DNA from: Candidatus Gastranaerophilales bacterium
Lineage (GTDB): Bacteria; Cyanobacteriota; Vampirovibrionia; Gastranaerophilales; Gastranaerophilaceae
DNA length: 58,333 nt
Reading direction: 5' to 3'
Assembly: GCA_944326905.1 (NCBI GenBank)
Contig: CALVFU010000006.1
Coordinates: forward strand, 1-58,333
In this document: piece by piece, positions 26,643-35,064 of the stretch
How positions within the stretch are numbered: position 1 is the first letter of the stretch
Layout of the letters: the number at the start of each line of letters is the position of its first letter
The notes under the pieces: generated by a model
Told to the model about the DNA's origin: nothing
What the model saw: the letters and a program-made list of their open reading frames with translations, nothing else
Databases searched by the model: none
Program-made: the position numbers and the translations under genes

Positions 26643-26765
26643 GATAATTTTTCCTTTTTCTTCGTTCCCTTTGTACTCATGTTTACGGCACTTTTTTCTA
26701 AAACTTTAATGTTTTAACAAGAATATTTACATTTCTTTACAAATACACGCATTCTACGCACGTGA

Positions 26766-26789
26766 AAACACGCCATAAATATCGTGTTT
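26766..26789 (-). terminator. Possible terminator after pheS
   Basis: On the minus strand, AAACACG, ten bases, CGTGTTT and one further T. It lies 20 bp beyond the pheS stop codon. The stem is short and the T-run weak. Confidence 0.4.
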
Positions 26790-26808
26790 AGCAGCATTTG
26801 AGGCAGAT

Positions 26809-27843
26809 TTAAAATTGATTAAGAAAACGTTTATCATTGTTAAAGAATAATCTTATATCATCAATTGCATACTTAAGCATTGCAAGTCTTTCAACTCCCA
26901 TACCGAACGCAAAACCGCTGTACACCTCAGGGTCAACACCTACATTCTGTAATACATTCGTATCAACCATACCTGCCCCTAGAATTTCCAACCAGCCTGT
27001 ACCGCTGCAAGTTCTGCAGCCTTTACCCTGACACATAATACATTGTACGTCAACCTCTGCCGACGGTTCAGTAAACGGGAAAAAACTGCTCCTAAACCTT
27101 GTAGGACGCGCCGCTCCAAAATAGATATGTATAAATTCGTTCAAGACACCTTTTAAATCACCAAAAGTAATCCCTTTATCCACATACAATCCTTCTATCT
27201 GATGGAAAAAGTTATTCTTTCTCGCATTAACAGTTTCATTTCTGTATACCCGCCCTGGCACAACCACTCTTATTGGAGGTTTACTATCCTCCATTGCTCT
27301 AATTTGAGCACAAGAGGTCTGGCTTCTTAATATTGTGTTAGGTGCCAATTTTGTATAAAATGTGTCCTGCATATCCTTTGCCGGATGATCAGGAGGAAAA
27401 TTAAGCATATCGAAATTATAATATTCTGTCTCAACCTCAGGCGACAATTCATTAGGTAAAACAGAGAAACCCAAGTTTTGAAAAATTTCAACTATTTCAT
27501 TGATTGTTGATGTTATAGGATGAACTTTGCCCATTGGAACAAAAGCCCCGTCAAGGGTAATATCTATCTTATCTTTGAGTAATTTTTCATCCATTTCTTT
27601 TCTATAAAAGTATTCATACTTTTCCTTTAAAGCATTTTCCAGCTTTTCTGATATCTCATTTGCTAAAGCGCCAACTACCCGTTTTTCCTCATCAGGCAAG
27701 TCTTTAAGCCCTTTTTTAATAGAATTAAACTCACCTTTACGACTCAAGTACTTTGTTCTTATATCATCAATATCACTTAATGAAATTGCTTTATCCAAAT
27801 CAGCAGACGCTGCATTATAAATACTTTCCAATTGCGCTTTCAT
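26809..27843 (-). CDS. pheS: Phenylalanyl-tRNA synthetase alpha subunit
   Basis: 344 residues, usual length. It charges tRNA-Phe as part of the alpha2-beta2 enzyme. The N-terminal coiled coil (about 1-90) is followed by the class II catalytic core: HPITSTINEIVEIFQNLGF, DTFYTKLAPNTILRSQTS (motif 2 region), FHQIEGLYVDKG, and the C-terminal GFAFGMGVERLAMLKY (motif 3). AGAGG precedes the ATG. The partner pheT does not follow; it must lie elsewhere. It is the last gene of the manC-mtaB-kdsA-MBL-pheS run, 9 bp after the hydrolase gene. Confidence 0.95.
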   Translation of the reverse strand: MKAQLESIYNAASADLDKAISLSDIDDIRTKYLSRKGEFNSIKKGLKDLPDEEKRVVGALANEISEKLENALKEKYEYFYRKEMDEKLLKDKIDITLDGAFVPMGKVHPITSTINEIVEIFQNLGFSVLPNELSPEVETEYYNFDMLNFPPDHPAKDMQDTFYTKLAPNTILRSQTSCAQIRAMEDSKPPIRVVVPGRVYRNETVNARKNNFFHQIEGLYVDKGITFGDLKGVLNEFIHIYFGAARPTRFRSSFFPFTEPSAEVDVQCIMCQGKGCRTCSGTGWLEILGAGMVDTNVLQNVGVDPEVYSGFAFGMGVERLAMLKYAIDDIRLFFNNDKRFLNQF

Positions 27844-27852
27844 ATTCTACCT

Positions 27853-28470
27853 CTATATATATCTATTATACTTTTTTTCATGTCCGATCGTTGTAGATGG
27901 TCCATGCCCCGGATAAACAACCGTATCATCAGGGAGTGTAAAGAGTTTCGACTTTATACTCTTTTCTATGTCTTTAAAACTGCTGCCCTCTAAATCTGTT
28001 CTGCCTATACTTTCTTTAAACAATGTATCTCCTGAAAACAAGTTATTATCTATCAAATATCCGACACCGCCCTTCGTATGTCCGGGAGTATGAATAACCT
28101 TAATTATTTTACCTGCAAATTCAATTTCATTATTATCTGTTGTAAATATATCAACAATCGGAACATCTACAGATGGAAGCCCCAGCATAAAAGTAAAAGA
28201 ATTAAGATCTTTTAACAAAAGTTCATCAGCAGTATTCAAGACAACCTTTGCCCCTGTCTCTTTAACTGTTGCTTCAACACCCATAACATGGTCAAAATGA
28301 GCATGCGTAAGTAATATATACTTAAGCTCGCAATCATTTTCATTTAAAGTTTCTATTATATGTTTATCAAAATGGCTGCAATCAATTAAGAGCGCTTCTT
28401 TTTTATCCTTATCCAATAAAAGATAGTTATTATTTTCTAAAGGCGGCTCAACAAATGTATTTAAAATCAT
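27853..28470 (-). CDS. MBL-fold metallohydrolase, glyoxalase II-like
   Basis: 205 residues with the complete metal-binding set: [24 protein letters not shown], and a C-terminal [11 protein letters not shown]. It belongs to the short hydroxyacylglutathione hydrolase-like group. A role in S-lactoylglutathione hydrolysis with GloA is plausible but not shown, because these short forms are diverse. Its start overlaps the kdsA stop codon by 4 bp (ATGA), so the two are coupled. Confidence 0.85.
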   Translation of the reverse strand: MILNTFVEPPLENNNYLLLDKDKKEALLIDCSHFDKHIIETLNENDCELKYILLTHAHFDHVMGVEATVKETGAKVVLNTADELLLKDLNSFTFMLGLPSVDVPIVDIFTTDNNEIEFAGKIIKVIHTPGHTKGGVGYLIDNNLFSGDTLFKESIGRTDLEGSSFKDIEKSIKSKLFTLPDDTVVYPGHGPSTTIGHEKKYNRYI

Positions 28471-29315
28471 ATTCTAACCACCTCATAAATTTCTTTACAC
28501 TTTTCAAATAAGCCCTTTGCATCCTCCAGTTTAAGCATATTCGGTCCATCGCAGGGAGCATTATCAGGATCTGGGTGGATTTCAAAGAATAATGTATCAA
28601 CACCTGCTGCAACCGCAGCTTTAGCAAGCAGAGGAACAAAACGACGGTCTCCGCCAGTTGTTTCACCATTCCCGCCAGGCATTTGAACACTGTGGGTAGC
28701 ATCAAACACAACAGGATACCCAAACTCTTTCATTATATAAAACGAACGAAAATCCACTACAAGATTGTTATAGCCAAATGTAGTCCCCCGCTCTGTTAAT
28801 AAGATTTGTTTATTCCCGCTCTCTTCTACCTTTTTAACAAGCGGTTTCATCTGCTGCGGAGCTAAAAACTGTCCTTTTTTTATATTAACTATTTTCCTTG
28901 TATGAGCAGCAGCCATAAGCAAATCTGTCTGTCTGCATAAAAATGCAGGGATTTGCAGTATATCTGCAACTTCAGCAACAATTGAACACTGATCAGGCAA
29001 GTGGACATCTGTAACTATAGGAACATCGAACTCTTCTTTTATTTTTGATAATATTTCAAGCCCCTTCTCCATTCCAACTCCGCGGTATGAATTTATGGAG
29101 GTTCTGTTTGCTTTATCAAAAGAGGATTTAAAAATATAGTTTATTCCTAATTCCTGGCAGATATTCGACAACACATCTGCCGTTCTTCTTAAAATATCAA
29201 TATCTTCTATAGCACAAGGACCTGCTAGTATTGTCAATTTTGAAGCAGCAATACTGCGACTGTCAGATTTATCTGCCGGCGCTCCTATTACAAAATTTCT
29301 TAATTTTATACCCAT
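28467..29315 (-). CDS. kdsA: 3-deoxy-8-phosphooctulonate synthase (KDO-8-P synthase)
   Basis: 282 residues from MGIKLRNF; the frame is open upstream to a TTG at 29354 but those residues are not family-like. It condenses phosphoenolpyruvate with arabinose-5-phosphate for LPS inner core. Motifs: [59 protein letters not shown] and [11 protein letters not shown]. Cys/His presence suggests the metal-dependent class cannot be excluded. A TATAAT 6 nt before the ATG and no Shine-Dalgarno sequence suggest a second, leaderless transcript within the operon. Confidence 0.95.
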   Translation of the reverse strand: MGIKLRNFVIGAPADKSDSRSIAASKLTILAGPCAIEDIDILRRTADVLSNICQELGINYIFKSSFDKANRTSINSYRGVGMEKGLEILSKIKEEFDVPIVTDVHLPDQCSIVAEVADILQIPAFLCRQTDLLMAAAHTRKIVNIKKGQFLAPQQMKPLVKKVEESGNKQILLTERGTTFGYNNLVVDFRSFYIMKEFGYPVVFDATHSVQMPGGNGETTGGDRRFVPLLAKAAVAAGVDTLFFEIHPDPDNAPCDGPNMLKLEDAKGLFEKCKEIYEVVRI

Positions 29316-29321
29316 ATAAAA

Positions 29322-29350
29322 ATTATAGATAAAAAAACAGAACAATACAA
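29322..29350 (-). promoter_or_regulatory. Internal promoter for kdsA giving a leaderless mRNA
   Basis: On the minus strand: TTGTAT (29350-29345), 17 bp, TATAAT (29327-29322), six bases, ATG at 29315. It occupies the 39-bp gap between mtaB and kdsA. Confidence 0.5.
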
Positions 29351-29354
29351 GCAA

Positions 29355-30641
29355 TTATGATATTAAATCAGCTGCCAATTTCCCATCTTTTACACCCATA
29401 ATTGTAACTTTAGCCAAAGTATTAAAAAGCCCCTTCTCCTCCGTATTAATAATTACATTCAAGTAATTTCTTGTAACTCCTTTGTACTTTCCTGTTGATT
29501 TATCCGGTCTCTTTTCTATTAATACTTCCTCAATTCGCCCCGCATTTATTCTTAAAAAATTCTCCAATTTTAATCTGGATAATTCTTTAACTTTATCTGC
29601 TCTTCTATTTTTTATATCAAGCGGAACATGATTAGGCATTTTCTCTGCAAATGTACCTTTTCTTACCGAATACGGAAATGTATGTATCTGAGTCAACCCT
29701 GAGGATTTTAGGTTATTATAAGTAATTTCAAAATCCTCATCTGTCTCTCCCGGGAAGCCCACAATTATATCTGAGCCCAAGAACGGTTTTTCCCACCTTT
29801 TGTTTATATCCTCAATTTGTTTCAAATACTCTTCTGTTTTATAAAACCTGTTCATAGCGCGCAATGTTTTATCACACGCCGACTGGAGAGAAAGGTGAAA
29901 GTGCGGGCAAAATTTATGTGATGACTGCAGAAAGTCCAAAAGCTGATTATCAATTTCCGAAGGATTCAAAGAGCCAAGCCTGTAACGAGGAATATTAGTA
30001 GTTTCTATCTTTTCTAAAAGATTAATTAATGATTTGCCAAAATCTTTACCCCACTGCCCTATATGTATACCAGTTAATATAACCTCCTTATACCCATGTT
30101 TTGCGTATTCATCAATCTGCTCGACTATAAATTCCGGCGCTGCACTTCTGCTTTTACCTCTTGCAAAAGGGATTATACAGTATGAACACCGGCTGTCACA
30201 ACCGTCTTGTATTTTTAAACCTATACGAGTCTTGTAAATATCATTAAGACACGCATAAGTAAAATCATTTTTTTGCATCAAATCACATACAGCATACTTT
30301 CTTTTCTCTGCCAAATATTTACTTATATCAAGTTTCTCATCATTTCCAAGCACCACGTCAACATACTCAAGCTTCAGTAATTCTTCTTTACGGGTTTGAG
30401 CAACACACCCCGTTATGATATTTATTATCCTCGGATTTTCGTGTTTTGCATTCCTTAACAGATACAAAGCTTCATTATCACTTTTATGTGTAACTGTACA
30501 GGTATTTAGTATAAAAAAATCAGCTTCTATAGGTGTTTTTACTTCACTATAGCCATTATTAACGAGATTTTCGGTAATTATGCCGCTCTCAAACTGGTTT
30601 GCTTTACACCCCATTGTCTTTAGTAAAAACTTCAACCCCAT
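29355..30641 (-). CDS. mtaB: tRNA t6A37 C2-methylthiotransferase MtaB
   Basis: 428 residues. It is a radical SAM enzyme converting t6A37 to ms2t6A37 in ANN-decoding tRNAs. The N-terminal UPF0004 domain opens with TMGCKANQFESG and supplies cysteines (NTCTVTHKSD, ITGCVAQ) for an iron-sulfur cluster. The radical SAM triad is CDSRCSYCIIPFARGKSR. A TRAM-like domain closes the protein. The pattern (short TRAM linker, SRCSYCIIP) fits MtaB rather than MiaB or RimO. It begins 9 bp after manC. Confidence 0.9.
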   Translation of the reverse strand: MGLKFLLKTMGCKANQFESGIITENLVNNGYSEVKTPIEADFFILNTCTVTHKSDNEALYLLRNAKHENPRIINIITGCVAQTRKEELLKLEYVDVVLGNDEKLDISKYLAEKRKYAVCDLMQKNDFTYACLNDIYKTRIGLKIQDGCDSRCSYCIIPFARGKSRSAAPEFIVEQIDEYAKHGYKEVILTGIHIGQWGKDFGKSLINLLEKIETTNIPRYRLGSLNPSEIDNQLLDFLQSSHKFCPHFHLSLQSACDKTLRAMNRFYKTEEYLKQIEDINKRWEKPFLGSDIIVGFPGETDEDFEITYNNLKSSGLTQIHTFPYSVRKGTFAEKMPNHVPLDIKNRRADKVKELSRLKLENFLRINAGRIEEVLIEKRPDKSTGKYKGVTRNYLNVIINTEEKGLFNTLAKVTIMGVKDGKLAADLIS

Positions 30642-30650
30642 AATAAGCTG

Positions 30651-32039
30651 TTACACCCTGCCGTACATATCTTCATATCTTATTATATCTTCTTCTATTA
30701 ACGGACTGCCAAGCTGTACTTCTACGATTTTTATAGGTTCTTTATAAGGATTTTGCAAAGAATGAATTGCTTTAAGCGGGATATCTATACTATTACCAGG
30801 GCTTAATATGTAGTCCTTCCCTTCTAAAACGACTTTAGCCGTACCTGATAATATAACCCAGTGCTCACTTCTGTAATTATGCGACTGTACTGAAAGTTTT
30901 TGTCCAGGATTAACTTGAATCATCTTTGTTAAGAAACCGTCGCCTTGAGTTAAAACAGTATAGAACCCCCAAGGTCTGTATACCGTTTTATGAATAAGGT
31001 GCGTGTTATCATTTTGGCGTTTTAAAATATCGTATATTTTTTTCACATCCTGAGTTCTGTCTTTCTTGCACGCAAGGACTGCATCTTCTGTTTCAATCAA
31101 AACGATATCTTCAAGCCCGATTGTTGCGCAAAGCTTCGAAGATGAATAAACCAGCGAATCCTTAGAGTCTAAGTCTATTACATGACCAATCAAAGCATTG
31201 CCGTTCTCGTCTTTCTTCTCTGTATCATAAATTGAAGCCCAAGAACCAAGGTCATTCCAATCACTTTCCAGCTTAACAAGCGCAATCTTATCTGATTTTT
31301 CCATAACAGCGTAATCTACTGAAATATTTGGCATACGCTCATAATCAATATATGGAATCTCATCAGATTTAGAAAAATCGAATTTATTAAGCAGTGTATA
31401 TATTTCAGGTGAATGCTTCTTTAATTCATCTAAAAATACGGACGTTTTAAACATAAATATCCCGGCATTCCAGAAGTATTTTCCAGATTGCACGTACTTT
31501 TGCGCAAGCTCAGAATCCGGCTTTTCAACGAATTTATTTACTTTATACCCGGAGCAAAGTTTTGTATCTGAAATATTAATATAACCATACCCGGTCTCAG
31601 GATAAGAAGGCTGAACTCCAAAGGTTACAATATAACCCATTTTAGCAAGTTCTTCCCCTTTTTCAACTGTATTTTTAAATTTATCCACATCTTTTATTAA
31701 ATGATCAGACGGAACGACAAGAACAACATCATCTTTACTTTTAGACTCAATCATTTTTGCAGCAACCGCAATTGCAGGAGCAGTATTTCTTGAAATAGGT
31801 TCGGATAAAATTTTTATTTCTTCCGCAATACCTAAAAGCTGCGACTTTACACTAGATAAATGCTTTACCCCGGTAGAAGCTATTATATTTTTTTTAGGCA
31901 TAAAACTCAAAAGACGCTTGCAAGTTGACTGCAATAAACTGTTTTCATTTTGAATATTTAACAGCTGTTTAGGATATAATTCTCTTGATATCGGCCATAA
32001 ACGGCTGCCGGAGCCCCCTGCTAAAATAATTCCGTACAA
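30651..32039 (-). CDS. manC: Bifunctional mannose-1-phosphate guanylyltransferase / mannose-6-phosphate isomerase
   Basis: 462 residues. It starts at TTG: an AGGAGG 7 nt upstream and the family N-terminus ILAGGSGSRLWPISRELYPKQLL fix this start. The nucleotidyltransferase domain (about 1-335) includes VVPSDHLI, GYGYI and FVEKPD. The type II isomerase cupin (about 345-460) includes FLTKMIQVNPGQKLSVQSH, HWVILSGTAKV and IPLKAIHSLQN. It makes GDP-mannose for polysaccharide or glycoprotein synthesis. It is first of a five-gene run. Confidence 0.93.
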   Translation of the reverse strand: MYGIILAGGSGSRLWPISRELYPKQLLNIQNENSLLQSTCKRLLSFMPKKNIIASTGVKHLSSVKSQLLGIAEEIKILSEPISRNTAPAIAVAAKMIESKSKDDVVLVVPSDHLIKDVDKFKNTVEKGEELAKMGYIVTFGVQPSYPETGYGYINISDTKLCSGYKVNKFVEKPDSELAQKYVQSGKYFWNAGIFMFKTSVFLDELKKHSPEIYTLLNKFDFSKSDEIPYIDYERMPNISVDYAVMEKSDKIALVKLESDWNDLGSWASIYDTEKKDENGNALIGHVIDLDSKDSLVYSSSKLCATIGLEDIVLIETEDAVLACKKDRTQDVKKIYDILKRQNDNTHLIHKTVYRPWGFYTVLTQGDGFLTKMIQVNPGQKLSVQSHNYRSEHWVILSGTAKVVLEGKDYILSPGNSIDIPLKAIHSLQNPYKEPIKIVEVQLGSPLIEEDIIRYEDMYGRV

Positions 32040-32139
32040 AATATCCTCCTAAATTTTTTAATTTATTTAATATTATTTTATAAAAGGCATAATAAAAAAC
32101 CAATAAAATTTTACCTTTTTGTAACAAAATTTTAAAAAA

Positions 32140-32598
32140 CTAAACTTGCAAATCAATGTCTTTAATTTTTTTCAAGTGCCATATTAAACCATCCAAAGCA
32201 TATTCATAACTCTTTGCACCAAAACCTACAACTTGCCCGATAGACACACCAGAAATCATTGAAGTATGCCTAAATTCTTCCCTTGAATGAATATTTGTCA
32301 TGTGAACTTCAACAGCCGGAATATTAACAGCCGCAATAGCATCTCTTATAGCGATACTTGTATGAGTAAACCCGCCTGCATTAATTATTATACCGTCATA
32401 ATTTCCAAGTGCTGATTGAATTTTGTCAATAATTTCGCCCTCATGGTTACTTTGATAACATTCAAGCTTTACCCCTTCTTTTGAGGCTGCTCTTACCAGT
32501 TCTTCTTCAATATCTACAAGTGTAGTACTACCATATTTTTGCGGTTCTCTAACTCCCAGAAGATTTAAATTAGGACCGTTTATCAAAAGAAGTTTCAT
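32140..32598 (-). CDS. aroQ: Type II 3-dehydroquinate dehydratase
   Basis: 152 residues from [22 protein letters not shown] lies upstream of the ATG at 32598. It catalyses the third step of the shikimate pathway. Signatures: [18 protein letters not shown] (with the catalytic Tyr), [31 protein letters not shown], and [15 protein letters not shown]. It forms a dodecamer in other species. It is upstream of manC on the same strand with a 100-bp gap. Confidence 0.95.
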   Translation of the reverse strand: MKLLLINGPNLNLLGVREPQKYGSTTLVDIEEELVRAASKEGVKLECYQSNHEGEIIDKIQSALGNYDGIIINAGGFTHTSIAIRDAIAAVNIPAVEVHMTNIHSREEFRHTSMISGVSIGQVVGFGAKSYEYALDGLIWHLKKIKDIDLQV

Positions 32599-32684
32599 TT
32601 TTTCGCCTTTCAAACTATTATTTTGTGTTTATTGCTAATTTATTATACAATATAACAGTATAGTTGAAAAGTAAGGATAATTTT

Positions 32685-32993
32685 ATGAGATGGTATGATA
32701 ATGACCCTATATTAAAAGAGGCACTTGATTTATTAAAACTCCAAACCGAAGAAACAAAGAACGAAGCAGCTAGTTTTATGCTTAAACTTCAAGAAGAAGT
32801 AGCAGGAGAAGTAATTGAACGGGTTTATGAAATTATGAACACATATCAAGGTAAAGGAAACCGCTGGTACGATAATGACCCAGTTATGATGAAGGGAATT
32901 GAATTACTGCGGAATGCACCGCCTAAAACCCAGCGTATTGCAGCGCTAAAACTCCTTATTGCATTAGAACAAAACAGCTTTGATGAAGTGTAA
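32685..32993 (+). CDS. Small protein with an internal RWYDNDP duplication
   Basis: 102 residues from the ATG at 32685 (AAGGA upstream; a TTG at 32664 is in frame but lacks a site). The protein consists of two similar halves: MRWYDNDPILKEALDLLK...AASFMLKL and RWYDNDPVMMKGIELLR...AALKLLIAL, so it arose by internal duplication of a helical unit of about 40 residues. No known family. It stops 5 bp before folE2 and is probably cotranscribed. Confidence 0.7.
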   Translation: MRWYDNDPILKEALDLLKLQTEETKNEAASFMLKLQEEVAGEVIERVYEIMNTYQGKGNRWYDNDPVMMKGIELLRNAPPKTQRIAALKLLIALEQNSFDEV

Positions 32994-32998
32994 AATTA

Positions 32999-33790
32999 AT
33001 GAAAGACGTACAAAATTTAATTGATGACCGGGGAGTAACAATACAAAAAGTCGGCATAAAAGACTTAGACTTTCCGCTTATTATACAGAGAAAAGACAAG
33101 GAAAATATTGTTGTCTCCGCGAAAGTAACCGCCGGAGTGTCGCTTCCTGCGCATTATAAAGGAACTCACATGTCCCGTTTTGTAGAAATATTAAACGAAT
33201 GGAGAAATAAAAAACTTATCGGCGTAGATATCCAAGGATGCGTCCAGGCAATGGCAGAACACCTTAATGCAAAATGCGGGTATTTAAAGTTTAAATTCAA
33301 GTACTTTATTGATAAAAAATCCCCCATAACCAGCATAAGCGCCCCTCTATGTTATGATTGTTCTTTTGAAGGAATACTCGAGAATTACGGAGACGAGGAT
33401 GAAAATTATACATTTTATCTTGGCGTAAAAGTCCCTGTAACTACGCTATGCCCGTGCTCTAAGGAAATCTCCGAATATGGCGCTCATAACCAAAGGGCAA
33501 TCGTAAAAGTAAAAATCACTTATGACCCGGACGAACATATCTGGATAGAAGACTTGGTTAAAGCTATAGAAAGCTGCGCCTCATGTGAACTTTATCCGCT
33601 GTTAAAGCGTGAAGACGAAAAATTTGTTACAGAAAGGGCATATAACAACCCTAAATTCGTAGAAGACCTGCTCCGCGATGTAGTTTTAAAACTCCGAACT
33701 AACAAAATTATTGACCAATTTGAAGTAGAATGCGAAGCATTTGAAAGCATTCATAACCATTCAGCCTGGGCATATCAATCCGAGGGATAA
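32999..33790 (+). CDS. folE2: GTP cyclohydrolase FolE2 (type IB)
   Basis: 263 residues. It converts GTP to 7,8-dihydroneopterin triphosphate for folate or queuosine-type synthesis; the type IB enzyme tolerates other metals than zinc. Signatures: VSLPAHYKGTHMSRFVE, the metal Cys in TTLCPCSKEISEYGAHNQR, SCASCELYPLLKREDEK, and the closing SIHNHSAWA. It directly follows the duplicated-motif gene. Confidence 0.95.
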   Translation: MKDVQNLIDDRGVTIQKVGIKDLDFPLIIQRKDKENIVVSAKVTAGVSLPAHYKGTHMSRFVEILNEWRNKKLIGVDIQGCVQAMAEHLNAKCGYLKFKFKYFIDKKSPITSISAPLCYDCSFEGILENYGDEDENYTFYLGVKVPVTTLCPCSKEISEYGAHNQRAIVKVKITYDPDEHIWIEDLVKAIESCASCELYPLLKREDEKFVTERAYNNPKFVEDLLRDVVLKLRTNKIIDQFEVECEAFESIHNHSAWAYQSEG

Positions 33791-33829
33791 GCAGCAAAAA
33801 CAATTCGGCAGACAGTAATTCTTTTGTTA

Positions 33830-34645
33830 TTATTTCACTTTTCCCAGCGCGGAAGCCTTATCAGTTGTTTGCTTTATTAATTCTGCAAAAATCTTTTCTG
33901 TGTGTATATTGTTCATATAATCAACCCCAACTGCAGTACATCCGCCCTTTGTGGCAACATTTGAGATAAGTGTTTCAACAGGAACATCCGATTTTTCAAT
34001 CATTTTTGCAGAACCAATTGCAGTTTTCAAAGCAAATTGCAGAGCCTTATCATACTCAAGCCCCAATTTTTCAGCACCCAGAGCCATTTCATTAATAATC
34101 TTGTAAAAAAATGCCGGTCCAGAGCCTGAGAGTGCAGTTACTATATCAATTTGATTTTCTTCAATATCTATACACGCACCTATATTTTTAAGCATTGATT
34201 TAACCTCAGCAATTTGTCTTTCATCAGCGTACTTGCCTGCTGCAACACCAAACACCCCTTCTCCAATCAGTGCCGGAGTATTAGGCATAATCCTTATTAC
34301 TGATATTTTGCCTCCTGCAGCTTCTTCAATCTGACTAGTTGTCACGCCTGCTGCCACAGATACCAAAATTTTATCTGTATTAATAATTTCTTCACTTATG
34401 TTCTTAACACAGTCTAAAATATATTGAGGCTTAAGCGCCATAAAAATAATATCAGAATTTTCTGCCGCCGTTTTTGCATTAGTCGTAACAGTTATCCCCA
34501 ATCGTTTAGATGCGGACTGGGCAAGCTCTTCTGTTGCTTCTGCACCTATCAAATTCGTAATTCCTGACTTCAATGCCCCTAAAATAATTGCACTGCCCAT
34601 CTTACCGCAGCCGATAAATCCTGCTTTATTAATATTACTTAACAT
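33830..34645 (-). CDS. proC: Pyrroline-5-carboxylate reductase
   Basis: 271 residues, usual length. Last step of proline synthesis. The Rossmann start is GFIGCGKMGSAIILGAL. MALKPQYI, RIMPNTPALIGEGV and the C-terminal signature TALSGSGPAFFY...AIGSAKMI are all present, as is the conserved GGCTAVGVDYM near the end (where GGTTIAG is usual). GGAGGG precedes the ATG. It is divergent from rpmH. Confidence 0.95.
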   Translation of the reverse strand: MLSNINKAGFIGCGKMGSAIILGALKSGITNLIGAEATEELAQSASKRLGITVTTNAKTAAENSDIIFMALKPQYILDCVKNISEEIINTDKILVSVAAGVTTSQIEEAAGGKISVIRIMPNTPALIGEGVFGVAAGKYADERQIAEVKSMLKNIGACIDIEENQIDIVTALSGSGPAFFYKIINEMALGAEKLGLEYDKALQFALKTAIGSAKMIEKSDVPVETLISNVATKGGCTAVGVDYMNNIHTEKIFAELIKQTTDKASALGKVK

Positions 34646-34733
34646 TCTTACTCCCTCCAGTGTTGACTATATATAATTTTTTAATTATTATACTAGTATT
34701 ATAAGAAAAATTAGCTGAAAAGGAAATAGAACA

Positions 34734-34886
34734 ATGAGACGTACACTAGAAGGAACAAAAGTAAAAAGACAGCATGTAAGCGGATTTCGTGCAAGAATGG
34801 CAACCCCAGGCGGTCAAGAAGTTTTAAACAGACGCCGTGCTAAAGGCAGACATAAACTTGCTATTACCGCTAAAGAACGCGCTTAG
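34734..34886 (+). CDS. rpmH: Ribosomal protein bL34
   Basis: 50 residues: [18 protein letters not shown], then [19 protein letters not shown] and [13 protein letters not shown]. The GFRARM and NRRRAKGR motifs of bL34 are intact. AAAGGAA precedes the ATG. In most bacteria rpmH adjoins rnpA and dnaA; here it stands alone, divergent from proC and closed by its own terminator. Confidence 0.95.
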   Translation: MRRTLEGTKVKRQHVSGFRARMATPGGQEVLNRRRAKGRHKLAITAKERA

Positions 34887-34908
34887 TAATGTTTTTATAG
34901 AAATCAAA

Positions 34909-34944
34909 AAATAGAGGCTGAATATTCAGTCTCTATTTTTTTTT
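34909..34944 (+). terminator. Terminator of rpmH
   Basis: AATAGAGGCTGAA and TTCAGTCTCTATT pair (one G-T), followed by a run of T. It lies 23 bp after the rpmH stop codon. Confidence 0.85.
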
Positions 34945-35064
34945 GAATGTGAGTGAATGTCTAATTTTTACTTATTCTGTAAATTTTTGTAAAAACTCAC
35001 TCCAAAATATTAAAGTTTTACTAGAAGCTTGCCGATAAATAAAGTAAAACGAAAGGTGATTCTT

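Noticed and set aside
26766..26789. CACG/CGTG repeats after pheS as a binding site.
   Set aside because: More simply explained as a weak terminator hairpin for the pheS operon.
28448..28723. A 91-residue minus-strand frame overlapping kdsA and the hydrolase gene.
   Set aside because: It is a shadow frame of kdsA, with no ribosome binding site and no family-like sequence.
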